Source: Methanobrevibacter ruminantium M1
GTDB taxonomy: Archaea; Methanobacteriota; Methanobacteria; Methanobacteriales; Methanobacteriaceae
DNA length: 64,000 nucleotides
Reading direction: 5' to 3'
NCBI RefSeq assembly: GCF_000024185.1
Contig: NC_013790.1
Coordinates: forward strand, 2,045,001-2,109,000
Shown here: positions 45,302-54,239 of the stretch, piece after piece
How positions within the stretch are numbered: position 1 is the stretch's first letter
How the letters are laid out: each line of letters begins with the position of its first letter
Program-made: the position numbers and the translations under genes
Notes under the pieces: model-generated
Database searches by the model: none
Seen by the model: the letters and a program-made list of their open reading frames with translations, nothing else
Told to the model about the DNA's origin: nothing

Positions 45302-46798
45302 TTAAAATATGGTTGCTCTGACCTCTAATTTCTCTTGGACAGAAATTTTCTCACAGAAATCAACTATATCTTCTTTATCATTTTTTATTTCTTGTTCTAA
45401 GTTAAATAATCGTATTAAATTATAAGCCACGGCATCTAATAGTATTCTTTCTTCTGTCTTTGTTTTTCCTATCACTACTTCGCTTTCTATATGGAATTGT
45501 TCCTTTAAAATGCCAAAAGGTCCTTCGACAGATGACCTTTTTGCATATTCTTCCTTATATTCCTCTGTTTCCATTTTTTCCCACATTGCTTTCTTTAAAC
45601 TTCCGCCATATTCGGTGATTGTTCTGTGGGTTTGGGTGGATGAAAGGCAGTTTTCACGGCAATTGCAAGCCTTACAAGCACCATAATTGGAATATAAACG
45701 CTTAATTTTGTCTGGCTTGTCCAAATCATCATTTTTTTCAGTGTATTTGTTGAAAAAATACATTATTTGGCCTTCTGGACATTCAAATGCATCAATTTCA
45801 GGGAAGTATTTGAAGTGATCCTTGTGATATGGGTTCTTGTTCAATCTTCCGATTTTTTCCTTGGATTGCTTTCTATCTGGTATAACTCCATTTATTTGAT
45901 TATCTGCAAGATATGATAAGCTTTCTTCATTCAGATAGATTGTATCTGCCAATACGAATCTTGGTATTACGTTTGTGTTGTTTATTGCCTTATCTACGAT
46001 TTTTGGCAATTGGTAATGGTCTGTAGGGGCTTGTACGACGTTTATTGCACAAATCATTTTTGTATCGTAATCGACTGCAGATTGGATATTATAGCTTATT
46101 TGTGAGTTTCCTTTCTTGCTTTTCATCCAACGTGCTTCTATGTCGGTTACTGGCACTGATTTTTGACCAGACAGTGTGAATTGTGTTTTAATGTCATCCA
46201 AGAGGTATAATTTTTCTTGGTTGCTGATTTTTTTATTTTCAAGAATCTCTCGGGCCGGTTTATGGAGTTTATCTAGCTCTTCCTGACTTACACGGCCTCC
46301 TTCGAAGTAACGGGTTAATATTTCAGTTTCTTTTTCTGTGATCACTTTATTTTTTGAATTGTATGCTTTTTTGATGGTTCCGTCAATGGAAACTTCGTTG
46401 AAATCAGTGTAATCCACATCTGAAGCTTTTTTTAAGGTTGCTTTTAACAATTCATTGTAATATTTGCCGTATTTTTCTCTGTATCGTTGTAATGATCGTT
46501 CTGAAGGACAAATTCCATTTCCAACGAATTTATATACGTCATGATATTTTACCATGTCTGCTAAGAATCTCATACTATCAATATGCTCGATTTTAGCATA
46601 AATAAGCAATTTTAACATCTCTTTCACAGGAAAACTGTCACGCCCTTTCTTCTTTTTATTTTCTTTGATTCCTAAAAGAGGATAATATTCGTCAATGAAA
46701 TCCACAACAAAACGAGAAATATGATCCTCTGGAATGTTAAAATCTAAAGTTCTAATGCCTAATTTTATTTGTTCTTCATCAGGAATTCTTTTAACCAT
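45302..46798 (-). CDS. IS1182-family transposase
   Basis: The 498-residue transposase has an N-terminal DUF772-like helical domain (FPVKEMLKLLIYAKIEHIDS...CPSERSLQRYREKYG) and a DDE core: VSIDGTIKKAYNSK (first Asp), FVLADTIYLNEESL (second Asp) and KRSSVEGPFGILKEQF (Glu). A Cys-rich patch (ACKACNCRENCLSS) lies before the Glu, as usual for this family. ATG 46798 follows GGTGTTATTT; the TTG at 46810 is less likely. The frame is intact. Confidence 0.93.
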   Translation of the reverse strand: MVKRIPDEEQIKLGIRTLDFNIPEDHISRFVVDFIDEYYPLLGIKENKKKKGRDSFPVKEMLKLLIYAKIEHIDSMRFLADMVKYHDVYKFVGNGICPSERSLQRYREKYGKYYNELLKATLKKASDVDYTDFNEVSIDGTIKKAYNSKNKVITEKETEILTRYFEGGRVSQEELDKLHKPAREILENKKISNQEKLYLLDDIKTQFTLSGQKSVPVTDIEARWMKSKKGNSQISYNIQSAVDYDTKMICAINVVQAPTDHYQLPKIVDKAINNTNVIPRFVLADTIYLNEESLSYLADNQINGVIPDRKQSKEKIGRLNKNPYHKDHFKYFPEIDAFECPEGQIMYFFNKYTEKNDDLDKPDKIKRLYSNYGACKACNCRENCLSSTQTHRTITEYGGSLKKAMWEKMETEEYKEEYAKRSSVEGPFGILKEQFHIESEVVIGKTKTEERILLDAVAYNLIRLFNLEQEIKNDKEDIVDFCEKISVQEKLEVRATIF

Positions 46799-46925
46799 AA
46801 ATAACACCAAAATATTAACCCTTTGTTGATATTATTTATGTTTAAAGTAGTATATAAAGTTTACTATAATATTATTGCTTTATTTCATATTTAAAGAATA
46901 ATTAACAAGTAAAAAATTTTTTCAA

Positions 46926-46937
46926 GGTGCAAGCACC
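46926..46937 (-). terminator. Hairpin upstream of the IS1182 transposase
   Basis: GGTGC-AA-GCACC forms a 5-bp GC-rich stem between the IS right end and the transposase. On the minus strand TTGAAAAAATTTTTT follows. It sits where many IS elements carry a read-through block. Confidence 0.5.
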
Positions 46938-47144
46938 AAAATTAAAAGAAAACAATAGAAAAAACATCGAATTTTAAAAAAATAACTAAAATAAATAACT
47001 TAAAAAATTGAAAATTTTAAACTTTTTTAAAAAAATAGCTTTTTGGCGGACCCTCTTTAAGAAAAAAAAGTTTAAAAAAAAGAATTTTATAAAAAAATAA
47101 TGATTTTAGAAAGACCAGAAAATTAGAATCTGAATAAAATCAAA

Positions 47145-47756
47145 CTATCTCACAAAGTTAGTGGCTATTTTATCTTCAAGATTAGGCAAATCACTGTTTT
47201 CAATGGATTTAAGCATCCAAGCCATATTCTTTGCCAAGGTTCTCATTGTTTGAAGCCCTTCCAAGTCTTGTCTTACTTCCTCTGGAGTGTTTCCATGAAC
47301 CATATTCCAATACTGTGAGGATATGATTGGCATATTTGAAATTGTGAAATACTTATTCAATCTGTCAAAGCTAGCGCTTGCTCCACCTCTGCGGCCGCTT
47401 ACAACGGATGCTGCAGGCTTAAATGCAAATCTGCCACCTGATGCATAGAAAACCCTATCAAGCACAGCGCATAATGCACCGTTAGGCCCTGCATAATAAA
47501 CAGGAGATCCGACAATTACCCCGTCAGCCTCAATTAGTTTATCGATTATCTCATTTGCAGGGTCATCATCAAAGGCACATTTTCCTTCCTTATGTCCGCA
47601 TTTCTTACAAGCAATGCAACCTCTTACAGGCTTTGTTCCTATCCAAAAAATCTCACTATCGATATCTTCCTTTTCTAATTGGTTTTTTATTTCGCTTAAA
47701 GCTGTAAAGGTACATCCTTCCTTATGAGGGCTTCCGTTAATTAATAATACTTTCAT
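47145..47756 (-). CDS. Flavodoxin-fold NAD(P)H-dependent FMN reductase / iron-sulfur flavoprotein
   Basis: This 203-residue protein begins with the FMN phosphate loop LLINGSPHKEGCT. GCIACKKCGHKEGKC provides closely spaced Cys as in archaeal iron-sulfur flavoproteins, and VGSPVYYAGPNGALC is the second flavin loop. ASVVSGRRGG is also typical. It would transfer electrons in the cytoplasm, perhaps in oxygen or peroxide defence; the partner is unknown. It stands alone between the IS1182 element and tlyA. Confidence 0.88.
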   Translation of the reverse strand: MKVLLINGSPHKEGCTFTALSEIKNQLEKEDIDSEIFWIGTKPVRGCIACKKCGHKEGKCAFDDDPANEIIDKLIEADGVIVGSPVYYAGPNGALCAVLDRVFYASGGRFAFKPAASVVSGRRGGASASFDRLNKYFTISNMPIISSQYWNMVHGNTPEEVRQDLEGLQTMRTLAKNMAWMLKSIENSDLPNLEDKIATNFVR

Positions 47757-48064
47757 TTTATCTCTCCAAAGCTTAATAGATTAATGATTAATTAAATTAA
47801 TAATCAAATAATTTATTTTAATTAGTATTATTTAATAAACTAATTATTCTTATAATTTTAGGAAATGATAATCGAATAAAGTTAAATCAGACAATATCCT
47901 TAGAAAGTTTTTTTAAACAATTTAAATAAATAACTAAATAAGTGAAATTTCTAAAAATCTAAATGAATAAGCAAAAATTCCGAATAAACAAGCAAAATTT
48001 CTAAAAATTTAAAGAAATAATTAAAATTTCTAAAAATTAAAAATATTATTTTATTGGTGCTCTA
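47757..48064. other. Divergent promoter gap with AATTTCTAAAAAT repeats
   Basis: No gene. AAATTTCTAAAAATYTAAA-type units recur irregularly from about 47945 to 48045, just before the tlyA start. The flavoprotein promoter should lie to the left. Confidence 0.5.
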
Positions 48065-48859
48065 ATGAAAGAAAGATTAGATAAGTATTTGGTAAACAAC
48101 AATCTTATCGCTAGCAGAACAAAATCAAAGGAAATGATTAAATCCAAGAACGTTAAGGTAAACGATAAAATTATCACCAAAGCAAGCTATACAGTCAGAG
48201 ATGGAGATAAGGTGGAAATAATCAACGACGAATCCTTAAGATATGTCTCCAGAGGCGGATTGAAGCTTGAAGGAGCGATAGATTCATTCAATCTCAACTT
48301 TAATGAAAAATCCATTATGGACATTGGATCTTCAACAGGAGGATTTACCGACTGTGGGCTGCAACATGGAGCAAAGAGAGTGGTGGCTATAGATGTAGGA
48401 ACAGACATAATGACAACCAGCCTTAGGGATGATGATAGAGTCGACTTATATGAACAAATGAATTTCAAAAATGCTCCAAGTTCATTATTTAAAGATATAG
48501 ACATTATCGTTTCAGATGTGTCTTTTATTTCATTAAAGCACATTATTGATAGAATTGCCCAAGAAGATGATGACTTTGAATTGGTGTTTCTCATAAAACC
48601 GCAATTCGAGTGTGGAAAAGAAATAGCCGACCAATTTAAGGGAATAATTACAGATAAGGAAGTCCATAAGGATGTTATTTTAGAGATAAAAGAATATTTT
48701 AAAACAAAAGGATATTATCTAATAGATTTAGATGTGTCTAAAATAAAAGGCAAAAGTGGAAACATTGAATATTTAGGCCATTTTAAAGCAAATGAAAAAG
48801 TTAGAGAAATAGATATAGAAGAAGTAATCGATAGGGCCTTTATAGATGAAGAAAATTAA
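48065..48859 (+). CDS. tlyA: TlyA family rRNA 2'-O-methyltransferase
   Basis: The 264-residue protein has an S4 RNA-binding domain (residues 1-60: RLDKYLVNNNLIASRTKSKE, VNDKIITKASYTV), then an FtsJ/RrmJ-like methyltransferase: IMDIGSSTGGFTDCGLQ binds S-adenosylmethionine, VSDVSFISLKHI and FLIKPQFECGK supply the KDKE-type catalytic residues. In bacteria TlyA methylates cytidines in 16S and 23S rRNA; the archaeal substrate is not established. The ribosome site is weak (GGTGCTCTA). It is monocistronic. Confidence 0.92.
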   Translation: MKERLDKYLVNNNLIASRTKSKEMIKSKNVKVNDKIITKASYTVRDGDKVEIINDESLRYVSRGGLKLEGAIDSFNLNFNEKSIMDIGSSTGGFTDCGLQHGAKRVVAIDVGTDIMTTSLRDDDRVDLYEQMNFKNAPSSLFKDIDIIVSDVSFISLKHIIDRIAQEDDDFELVFLIKPQFECGKEIADQFKGIITDKEVHKDVILEIKEYFKTKGYYLIDLDVSKIKGKSGNIEYLGHFKANEKVREIDIEEVIDRAFIDEEN

Positions 48860-49042
48860 AAAAATAACATAGAAGAGTTATAGAGTAAGAAAAATAAATA
48901 AAATTAATAAAATAATTAAATAAAATAATTAATAACTAATTAATAACTCATTAATAATTAAAATAAAATAATAAAAAAAGCTAATTATCCTTTAATAAAT
49001 AAAAAAAGAAAATGGATAAAAATTAATTTAAAAGAATAAAAA

Positions 49043-49435
49043 TTATTCTTTTAAGTATTCACAGACCTTTTCACCTGCAAATAAACATACTTCAACACAT
49101 GGAGACTTGTCATCACCATCTTTTGAGATGTATCCACAAGTTACAGACTCATACTTATCTTTAAATTCATTAAATAACTTTTTAGAAGCTGAAATAATCT
49201 GTTTTTCATCAGCACCTAAAAATCCTAAAGCCATTACAGCACCGGTTACAGCACCACAGGTTCCTTCAGAGAAGGTTCCGCCAATACCACCAGAGAATCC
49301 TTTTGCAAGAAGGGCCAATTCCTCAGTAGGCATGCCTCCAACTTCACAAATTCCCATAAGGGTTGCTTGTGAACAACTGTAATCTTTTCTGAGTTCTTCT
49401 ATTCTTTTTACAACTTGTTCTGAGTCTAATTCCAT
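49043..49435 (-). CDS. C_GCAxxG_C_C family protein
   Basis: The 130-residue protein shows the family's conserved cysteines: YSCSQATLMG, ICEVGG, GTCGAVTGAVMALG, VTCGYIS and SPCVEVCLFAGEKVCEYL. These proteins are thought to be redox-active or to bind a cofactor, in some genomes next to membrane or selenium-related genes; no activity is proven. GAGGGATTATT precedes the ATG. It lies downstream of the metal ATPase, but a gap of 267 bp separates them. Confidence 0.9.
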   Translation of the reverse strand: MELDSEQVVKRIEELRKDYSCSQATLMGICEVGGMPTEELALLAKGFSGGIGGTFSEGTCGAVTGAVMALGFLGADEKQIISASKKLFNEFKDKYESVTCGYISKDGDDKSPCVEVCLFAGEKVCEYLKE

Positions 49436-49702
49436 AATAATCCCTCAATAATTAATTTAAATCAAATTTTACTTTATTCAAATCAATATCTTATTAATTT
49501 AAATAATTTAAAACATTGTTATATTTAATATAAATTTTAATGTTTATATATTTTTATAAATCATTTTAAGAAATAATTAAATTAAAAAAAGGAAAAAGTA
49601 AAAAAAGGAAGAAAGTAAAAAAAGGAAAAAGAAGTAAAAATTTAAACTAAAAAAATTAAAGCTCAAAAACTCGAAATCTAACTTTTTCTAAAAGTTTGAG
49701 GG

Positions 49703-51775
49703 CTAGTTGTGATAAGCCTCACAACTCTGCCGATTTAATGCATGCTTATGAATATGCATATGCTTTATTCCATTATCTGTCTTGATTTCATCAATTATCC
49801 TAATGCCTTCATGAGAATGGGAATGTTCTCCGTCATTATGGAAATGATAATGGGAGTGCTCCACATTTTCAGTGTCGATTCTTTTGATTGAATCATCAAA
49901 TTTCCTATCATAAAGCAATGCTGCATTGAGCACTACAAGACAAGATCCTGCATTATGGACTATGGCACCAGTCACTGGATTCAAGAGTCCTAAAACAGAG
50001 CAAACAATAGCTACAGCATTTATTGTCATGGAAATTATAATATTTGCCTTAATTGTAAATAAAGTTGAATTTGAAAGCTTCTTAAGATATGGAATCTTGC
50101 CAATGTCATCACCTAAAAGTGCAATGTCTGCTGCCTCGATTGCAACATCACTTCCAACTGAACCCATTGCCACGCTTACATCGGCAGTCTTAAGAGCAGG
50201 TGCGTCATTCACCCCATCTCCAATCATGCAGACCTTCTTGCCTTCATCCTTAAACCTTTCAATCCAATCAAGCTTTTCCTGAGGAAGGAGATTGCCATAT
50301 ACCTTTCCAATTCCAAGACGTGAAGCAAAATAATTTGCAGTTTCAGTATTATCTCCTGTAAGCAATACTGTTTCGGTTCCTAAGTCATGCAAGCTCTCAA
50401 TCATGGCTTTAGAATCCTCACGCATTACATCAGACAATCCGATTAAAGCTATGATCTCACCATTTAATGCAACTATAATTGAAGCCTTTCCTTCTTGTTT
50501 TAAATGATTTAATATGGAATCAACGTCCAAGTCATCCTTAGAACCAATATTAAAATCAATATTATTTTCATTTAAAAATTTGGAGTTACCTGCACATATA
50601 TGGCCATAGGAATTCTTACAATATACCCCTTTGCCAGGATACATCTTAAAGTCTTCTGGCTCTTCAATATCAACTTTAGCTTCATTTGCATAATTTACAA
50701 TAGCTTTAGCCAATGGATGTTCGCTTAATTTCTCACAAGATGCAACAATCCTTAATACATCCATTTCGTCTAAATCATCCTTTAAGGAGATAATATCTGA
50801 AACTGCTAAATTACCATAAGTTAATGTACCAGTCTTATCAAATACAAGAGTGTTCAATGCACCTAATGTTTCAAGCGCCTCACCAGACTTGATTAAGACT
50901 CCATATTTTGTCGCTTGGCCAATGGCTGCCATAATCGCAGTGGGTGTGGCAAGTATCAATGCACATGGACAGAAGACTACAAGAACAGTCACTCCCCTTT
51001 CAATATTACCTGTAACTAGCCAAGCTACGATTGCAATGGCCAATGCAACTGGAACAAGCCAAGTGGCCCATTTGTCTGCAATCCTTTGAGTCGGAGCCTG
51101 CTTTTCATCAGCTGCCTTTACAAGGTCAATCAATTTTTGAAGAGAGGAGTTTTCACCTAAGCTTGTTGCCTTAATGTCAATGGCACCATACATATTCATG
51201 GTACCGCAAAATACTTCATCGCCAACTTCCTTATCAATAGGTAATGATTCCCCAGTCATGATAGATTGATCAAGAGAGGAACTGCCCTTTATGATTTCAC
51301 CATCAACGGGAACGCTTTCACCAGGAAGGATTCTTAAGACATCGCCAATCCTTATCTCATCAACAGAAATCACTTCTTCGCTATCTCCAACGATTCTTCT
51401 TCCAGTCTGTGGAGTTAAATTGATAAGATTTCTCAATCCTTTCTTAGCTCGCTCTACAGTCCAATCCTCTAGAAGAGCACCTAATGCCATAATCCATGCA
51501 ACTTCACCTGCTGCAAAGATTTCGCCAATCAATAGTGATGCCACCATGGCTATTGCAATAAGAAGAGCAGAGGAAACCCATTTTTCGCGAATCAATCTTG
51601 TCATGGCAAGAAGAAGCATTGGAATTCCGCTAATTATTACTGTACCCCATGCAGGATTTAGATAAATCGGAGTGTCTATTCCAAAAATCATAAAAATAAC
51701 AGCAATCAAGAGAAATATCCCTGAAATAATAGTCATCTTTAAGCCAAATAGGAAATCGGTTATTTCATCAATCAC
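49703..51775 (-). CDS. P1B-type heavy-metal-transporting ATPase
   Basis: This roughly 690-residue membrane pump moves a transition metal across the cytoplasmic membrane. TGESLPIDK (actuator), FCPCALILATPTA (transmembrane metal site), FDKTGTLTYG (phosphorylated Asp) and GDGVNDAPAL are present, plus SEHPLAKAI. There is no N-terminal metal-binding domain; instead the C-terminus is His-rich (HSHYHFHNDGEHSHSHEG, HMHIHKH). The last membrane pair reads VHNAGSCLVVLNAALL. These signs suit divalent Ni, Zn or Co, but the metal is not decided. AAGGTGA faces GTG 51775; ATG 51796 upstream is the alternative. Three tandem promoters with GTAWTAC boxes lie upstream. Confidence 0.92.
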   Translation of the reverse strand: MIDEITDFLFGLKMTIISGIFLLIAVIFMIFGIDTPIYLNPAWGTVIISGIPMLLLAMTRLIREKWVSSALLIAIAMVASLLIGEIFAAGEVAWIMALGALLEDWTVERAKKGLRNLINLTPQTGRRIVGDSEEVISVDEIRIGDVLRILPGESVPVDGEIIKGSSSLDQSIMTGESLPIDKEVGDEVFCGTMNMYGAIDIKATSLGENSSLQKLIDLVKAADEKQAPTQRIADKWATWLVPVALAIAIVAWLVTGNIERGVTVLVVFCPCALILATPTAIMAAIGQATKYGVLIKSGEALETLGALNTLVFDKTGTLTYGNLAVSDIISLKDDLDEMDVLRIVASCEKLSEHPLAKAIVNYANEAKVDIEEPEDFKMYPGKGVYCKNSYGHICAGNSKFLNENNIDFNIGSKDDLDVDSILNHLKQEGKASIIVALNGEIIALIGLSDVMREDSKAMIESLHDLGTETVLLTGDNTETANYFASRLGIGKVYGNLLPQEKLDWIERFKDEGKKVCMIGDGVNDAPALKTADVSVAMGSVGSDVAIEAADIALLGDDIGKIPYLKKLSNSTLFTIKANIIISMTINAVAIVCSVLGLLNPVTGAIVHNAGSCLVVLNAALLYDRKFDDSIKRIDTENVEHSHYHFHNDGEHSHSHEGIRIIDEIKTDNGIKHMHIHKHALNRQSCEAYHN

Positions 51776-51825
51776 ATTTGTCACCTTCTTTATCATTTTA
51801 TATTAAACCATAATTTTTATTTAAT

Positions 51826-52064
51826 TAAAAAGTATTACTTTTTTTAAGTTCATTTATATACTCAGTATTACTTTTTTAAATTTTTAAAAAAATCCCCACA
51901 AAAATCAAGAAGTTTTTAAAAAAAATAGGGGTTATAAAATAAAAAGTATTACTTTTTTTTGAGTTCATTTATATACTTAGTATTACTATTAATAATATGT
52001 GCAAACTCAAATATAAATGTTATTACTTTTTTTAAGTTCATTTATATACTCAGTATTACTTTTT
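51826..52064 (-). promoter_or_regulatory. Triplicated promoter with GTATTAC boxes upstream of the metal ATPase
   Basis: Three near-identical modules each contain a minus-strand TATA box (GTATATAAAT; 51850-51862, about 51966-51977, 52038-52050). Each is flanked by a GTATTAC box on both sides: 51832 and 51865, 51946 and 51980, 52020 (TTATTAC) and 52053. Box spacing is 33-34 bp, three helical turns. The inner box of the nearest module covers its predicted start point. A metal-sensing repressor of the NikR kind is a good candidate. Confidence 0.75.
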
Positions 52065-52079
52065 GAAAAAATTGATAAA

Positions 52080-52270
52080 AAGAAGATAGCAAGAGGTATA
52101 AAAATAATAAAAAGGAATTATAAAGATAAAAAAAATAATAAAAGAAGTATAAAGATAAAAGAAATAATAAAAAAAGAATTATAAAGATAAAAAAAATAAT
52201 AAAAGAAGTATAAAGATAAAAGAAATAATAAAAAAAGAATTATAAAGATAAAAAAATTATAAAAAAAGAT
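52080..52270. repeat. T-rich tandem repeat behind the nicotianamine synthase-like gene
   Basis: Units of AAAAAGAATTATAAAGATAA and AAAAGAAGTATAAAGATAAA alternate with a combined period of about 62 bp. On the minus strand this is a run of T tracts just past the stop at 52288, resembling a repeated terminator. Confidence 0.8.
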
Positions 52271-52287
52271 TTATTTAAACCATCATA

Positions 52288-53109
52288 TTAACTAATTTTT
52301 CTAATTAAAACAGAAGTATTATTTGTTTTTCCTCTAGGAAGCAACATGACTTCCTTATGGAATCCTCTTGTGTCCTTTTCAGTTACAGGAGAATAAAGAA
52401 TAGCTCTCATACCTGTATAAGTCCTATAAAGCACAGGAGTGTCTTCATCTACAATGTCCCAGACATTTGCAAATACTCTGTCTTTAGGCTCTGCAAATGC
52501 AGCAATCATTAGAATGTCATAATCTAATTCTGCAATTGTCTTTTCATTACCTGTTACGATTTCAATTCCTTCATCAAGATCTAAACGCTTTAATACTTTT
52601 CTAGAAAGGTCTGCAACATCAGGGTCCTGTTCAATGCCTATGCACTTGCAGCCTGTCACCATATTAAACATGATAATTGTAAGAGGCAATGGCCCGCTTC
52701 CCAAGAATACAAAGGTCTTGTTTTCATTGAAATTAGCTAATTGCCTTTCATTATCTATAAGGCCTATGTATCTATCATAAAAGTGGAATGAATCCAAAGC
52801 GACCTTAGGATCATCGGCCTCCAATATTGTCAATGCATTTTCCCTCTCTAGCCTTGCTCCTATATAGACATAGAACTTACGAATCAATTGCAATGCCTTG
52901 TTCATCTTTTCATCGTCTAGAATGTGCTTTGCAGAGTCAAAATCGATTTCCTTATCGTGGGCTATGACTTCAATCTCATCTAAAATCTTTGTAATCTCAT
53001 CAATATCAGTACCATCCAATGCAGAAAGGCCTTCATTATCCAAATCACCATAGCTTGAAAGTTTGTTTGCGATTTCTTCAATTTTTCCCCAGTATTTATA
53101 ACAACTCAT
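52288..53109 (-). CDS. Nicotianamine synthase-family protein
   Basis: The 273-residue protein matches archaeal nicotianamine synthase (the MTH675 type): helical N-terminal domain, then a Rossmann-like methyltransferase fold with TFVFLGSGPLPLTIIMFN as the SAM-binding loop, GCKCIGIEQDPDVADLSRKV, and a conserved VLYRTYTGMRAILY segment. The enzyme joins aminocarboxypropyl groups from SAM (and glutamate in the archaeal case) into a metal-chelating opine-like molecule. I start it at ATG 53109 with GTGAT ahead. It lies between a nickel/opine-type ABC importer and a metal ATPase, supporting a metallophore role. Confidence 0.87.
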   Translation of the reverse strand: MSCYKYWGKIEEIANKLSSYGDLDNEGLSALDGTDIDEITKILDEIEVIAHDKEIDFDSAKHILDDEKMNKALQLIRKFYVYIGARLERENALTILEADDPKVALDSFHFYDRYIGLIDNERQLANFNENKTFVFLGSGPLPLTIIMFNMVTGCKCIGIEQDPDVADLSRKVLKRLDLDEGIEIVTGNEKTIAELDYDILMIAAFAEPKDRVFANVWDIVDEDTPVLYRTYTGMRAILYSPVTEKDTRGFHKEVMLLPRGKTNNTSVLIRKIS

Positions 53110-53581
53110 ATTAATCACAACATAAATCAATTATTTAATTATCTGACAGTCTAATTATCTATTATCCAATTATCCAATTATCTAATTTAAAATTTTTTTA
53201 GCTAATTATTACATGAATTCTTCAATATTAATACTAATTTATATAGAATTAAGAAATCCGAAATTCATTGAATTATAAATAATAAAAACATTAAAAAAAT
53301 TATTAAATTGTTTCTAATAATAAGAACAAATTTTTTACATACATTTTATATAAAATATGTTTTATAAAGTTTTGCAAAAAATAGAAAAAAATAGAAAAGA
53401 TATTTTATTAAATTTTTTACTCAAGCGAATTTAAATAAGATTAAAACATATTTTTAATAATTTAAAAAAAAATCAAATCATATTAATAAAATCTCTTCTA
53501 AAAAAAATAAAAATAGATATTAAAAGTGAATAATATTCTAAAGAAAAACATAAGAAATGTTAATCCTTAGAATAAAGACAA
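53110..53581. other. AT-rich gap between the importer and nicotianamine synthase gene
   Basis: No gene. CCAATTATCCAATTATCTAATT forms a short repeat near 53160. TATTAC at 53204 and TTAATAC at 53231 weakly resemble the GTAWTAC boxes next to a possible TATA box (TTTATATAG near 53239), but less clearly than at the neighbouring genes. The right side is T-rich after the nikE-like stop. Confidence 0.45.
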
Positions 53582-54193
53582 TTAAATATTATTAATGTCA
53601 TCAAGGTAAATGACTTCATCACAGATAATATCCATTAAGTCCCTATCGTGGCTTACAACCAATAAACCCATATTGCGCTCTTTAACTATCTTTAAAACTG
53701 ATTCGAATATCTGAACCTGTGTAATGGCGTCCAGCATAGTAGTCATCTCATCAGCTATTAAGAACTTGGTATTAGGGTTTAATGCTCTTAAGACAGAGAA
53801 TCTTTGCAATTCACCACCGGAAAGCTCTGCAGGCCATCTGTTAAGCCAAGACTTTTGAATACCAAAGTCTTCCAACAAGTCATCAGGAACTTCCCAGGAT
53901 TCTCCTAAAACATCATGCATCTTCCATTTAGGATTCATAACCTTTTCCGGGTGTTGGTAAATCAATTGAATAGGATCGAAGCCCTTTGGAATCTCCTGTC
54001 CATCTAGCCTTACCTCACCTTCATATCTTTTGATATGTCCTGCAAGAATCTTGCATAAGCTTGATTTTCCGCTTCCGCTGTCTCCAAACAATCCTAAAAT
54101 CTTCTTGTTGTCAACGGTTATGTTAACATCCTTTAAGATTTGTCTGGATCCGGAACTGTATTTAAAGGATATGTTTTTACCAGTTAATTCCAT
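53582..54193 (-). CDS. Ni/peptide-type ABC importer ATPase (NikE/OppF-like)
   Basis: The 203-residue ATPase has Walker A GLFGDSGSGKSSLCK, the ABC signature LSGGELQRFSVLRAL, Walker B FLIADEMTTMLDA, and an H-loop VVSHDRD. It is short, without the C-terminal oligopeptide-transporter extension. GAGGT precedes ATG 54193. It is last in the nikB-C-D-E gene order and powers import with its partner ATPase. Confidence 0.9.
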   Translation of the reverse strand: MELTGKNISFKYSSGSRQILKDVNITVDNKKILGLFGDSGSGKSSLCKILAGHIKRYEGEVRLDGQEIPKGFDPIQLIYQHPEKVMNPKWKMHDVLGESWEVPDDLLEDFGIQKSWLNRWPAELSGGELQRFSVLRALNPNTKFLIADEMTTMLDAITQVQIFESVLKIVKERNMGLLVVSHDRDLMDIICDEVIYLDDINNI

Positions 54194-54239
54194 AGAACTA
54201 CCTCGCATATCTTAAATAAATAAAATTCATCCATCAAAT

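Larger units (their letters stand above)
45266..47054 (-). mobile_element. IS1182-family insertion sequence
   Basis: The left end AGGGTGTCCGCCAAAAT (from 45266) and the right end, reverse-complemented AGGGTCCGCCAAAAA (ending 47054), are imperfect terminal inverted repeats differing by a 2-base gap. One transposase gene lies between. A clean target duplication is not evident; A-rich flanks TTAAGAAAAAA(AA)GTTTA resemble each other on both sides. An internal hairpin upstream of the transposase could block read-in transcription. Confidence 0.85.

Noticed and set aside
45251-47075. TTAAGAAAAAA-type flanks as IS1182 target duplication
   Set aside because: They are not directly adjacent to the element ends and could be chance similarity of A-rich DNA.
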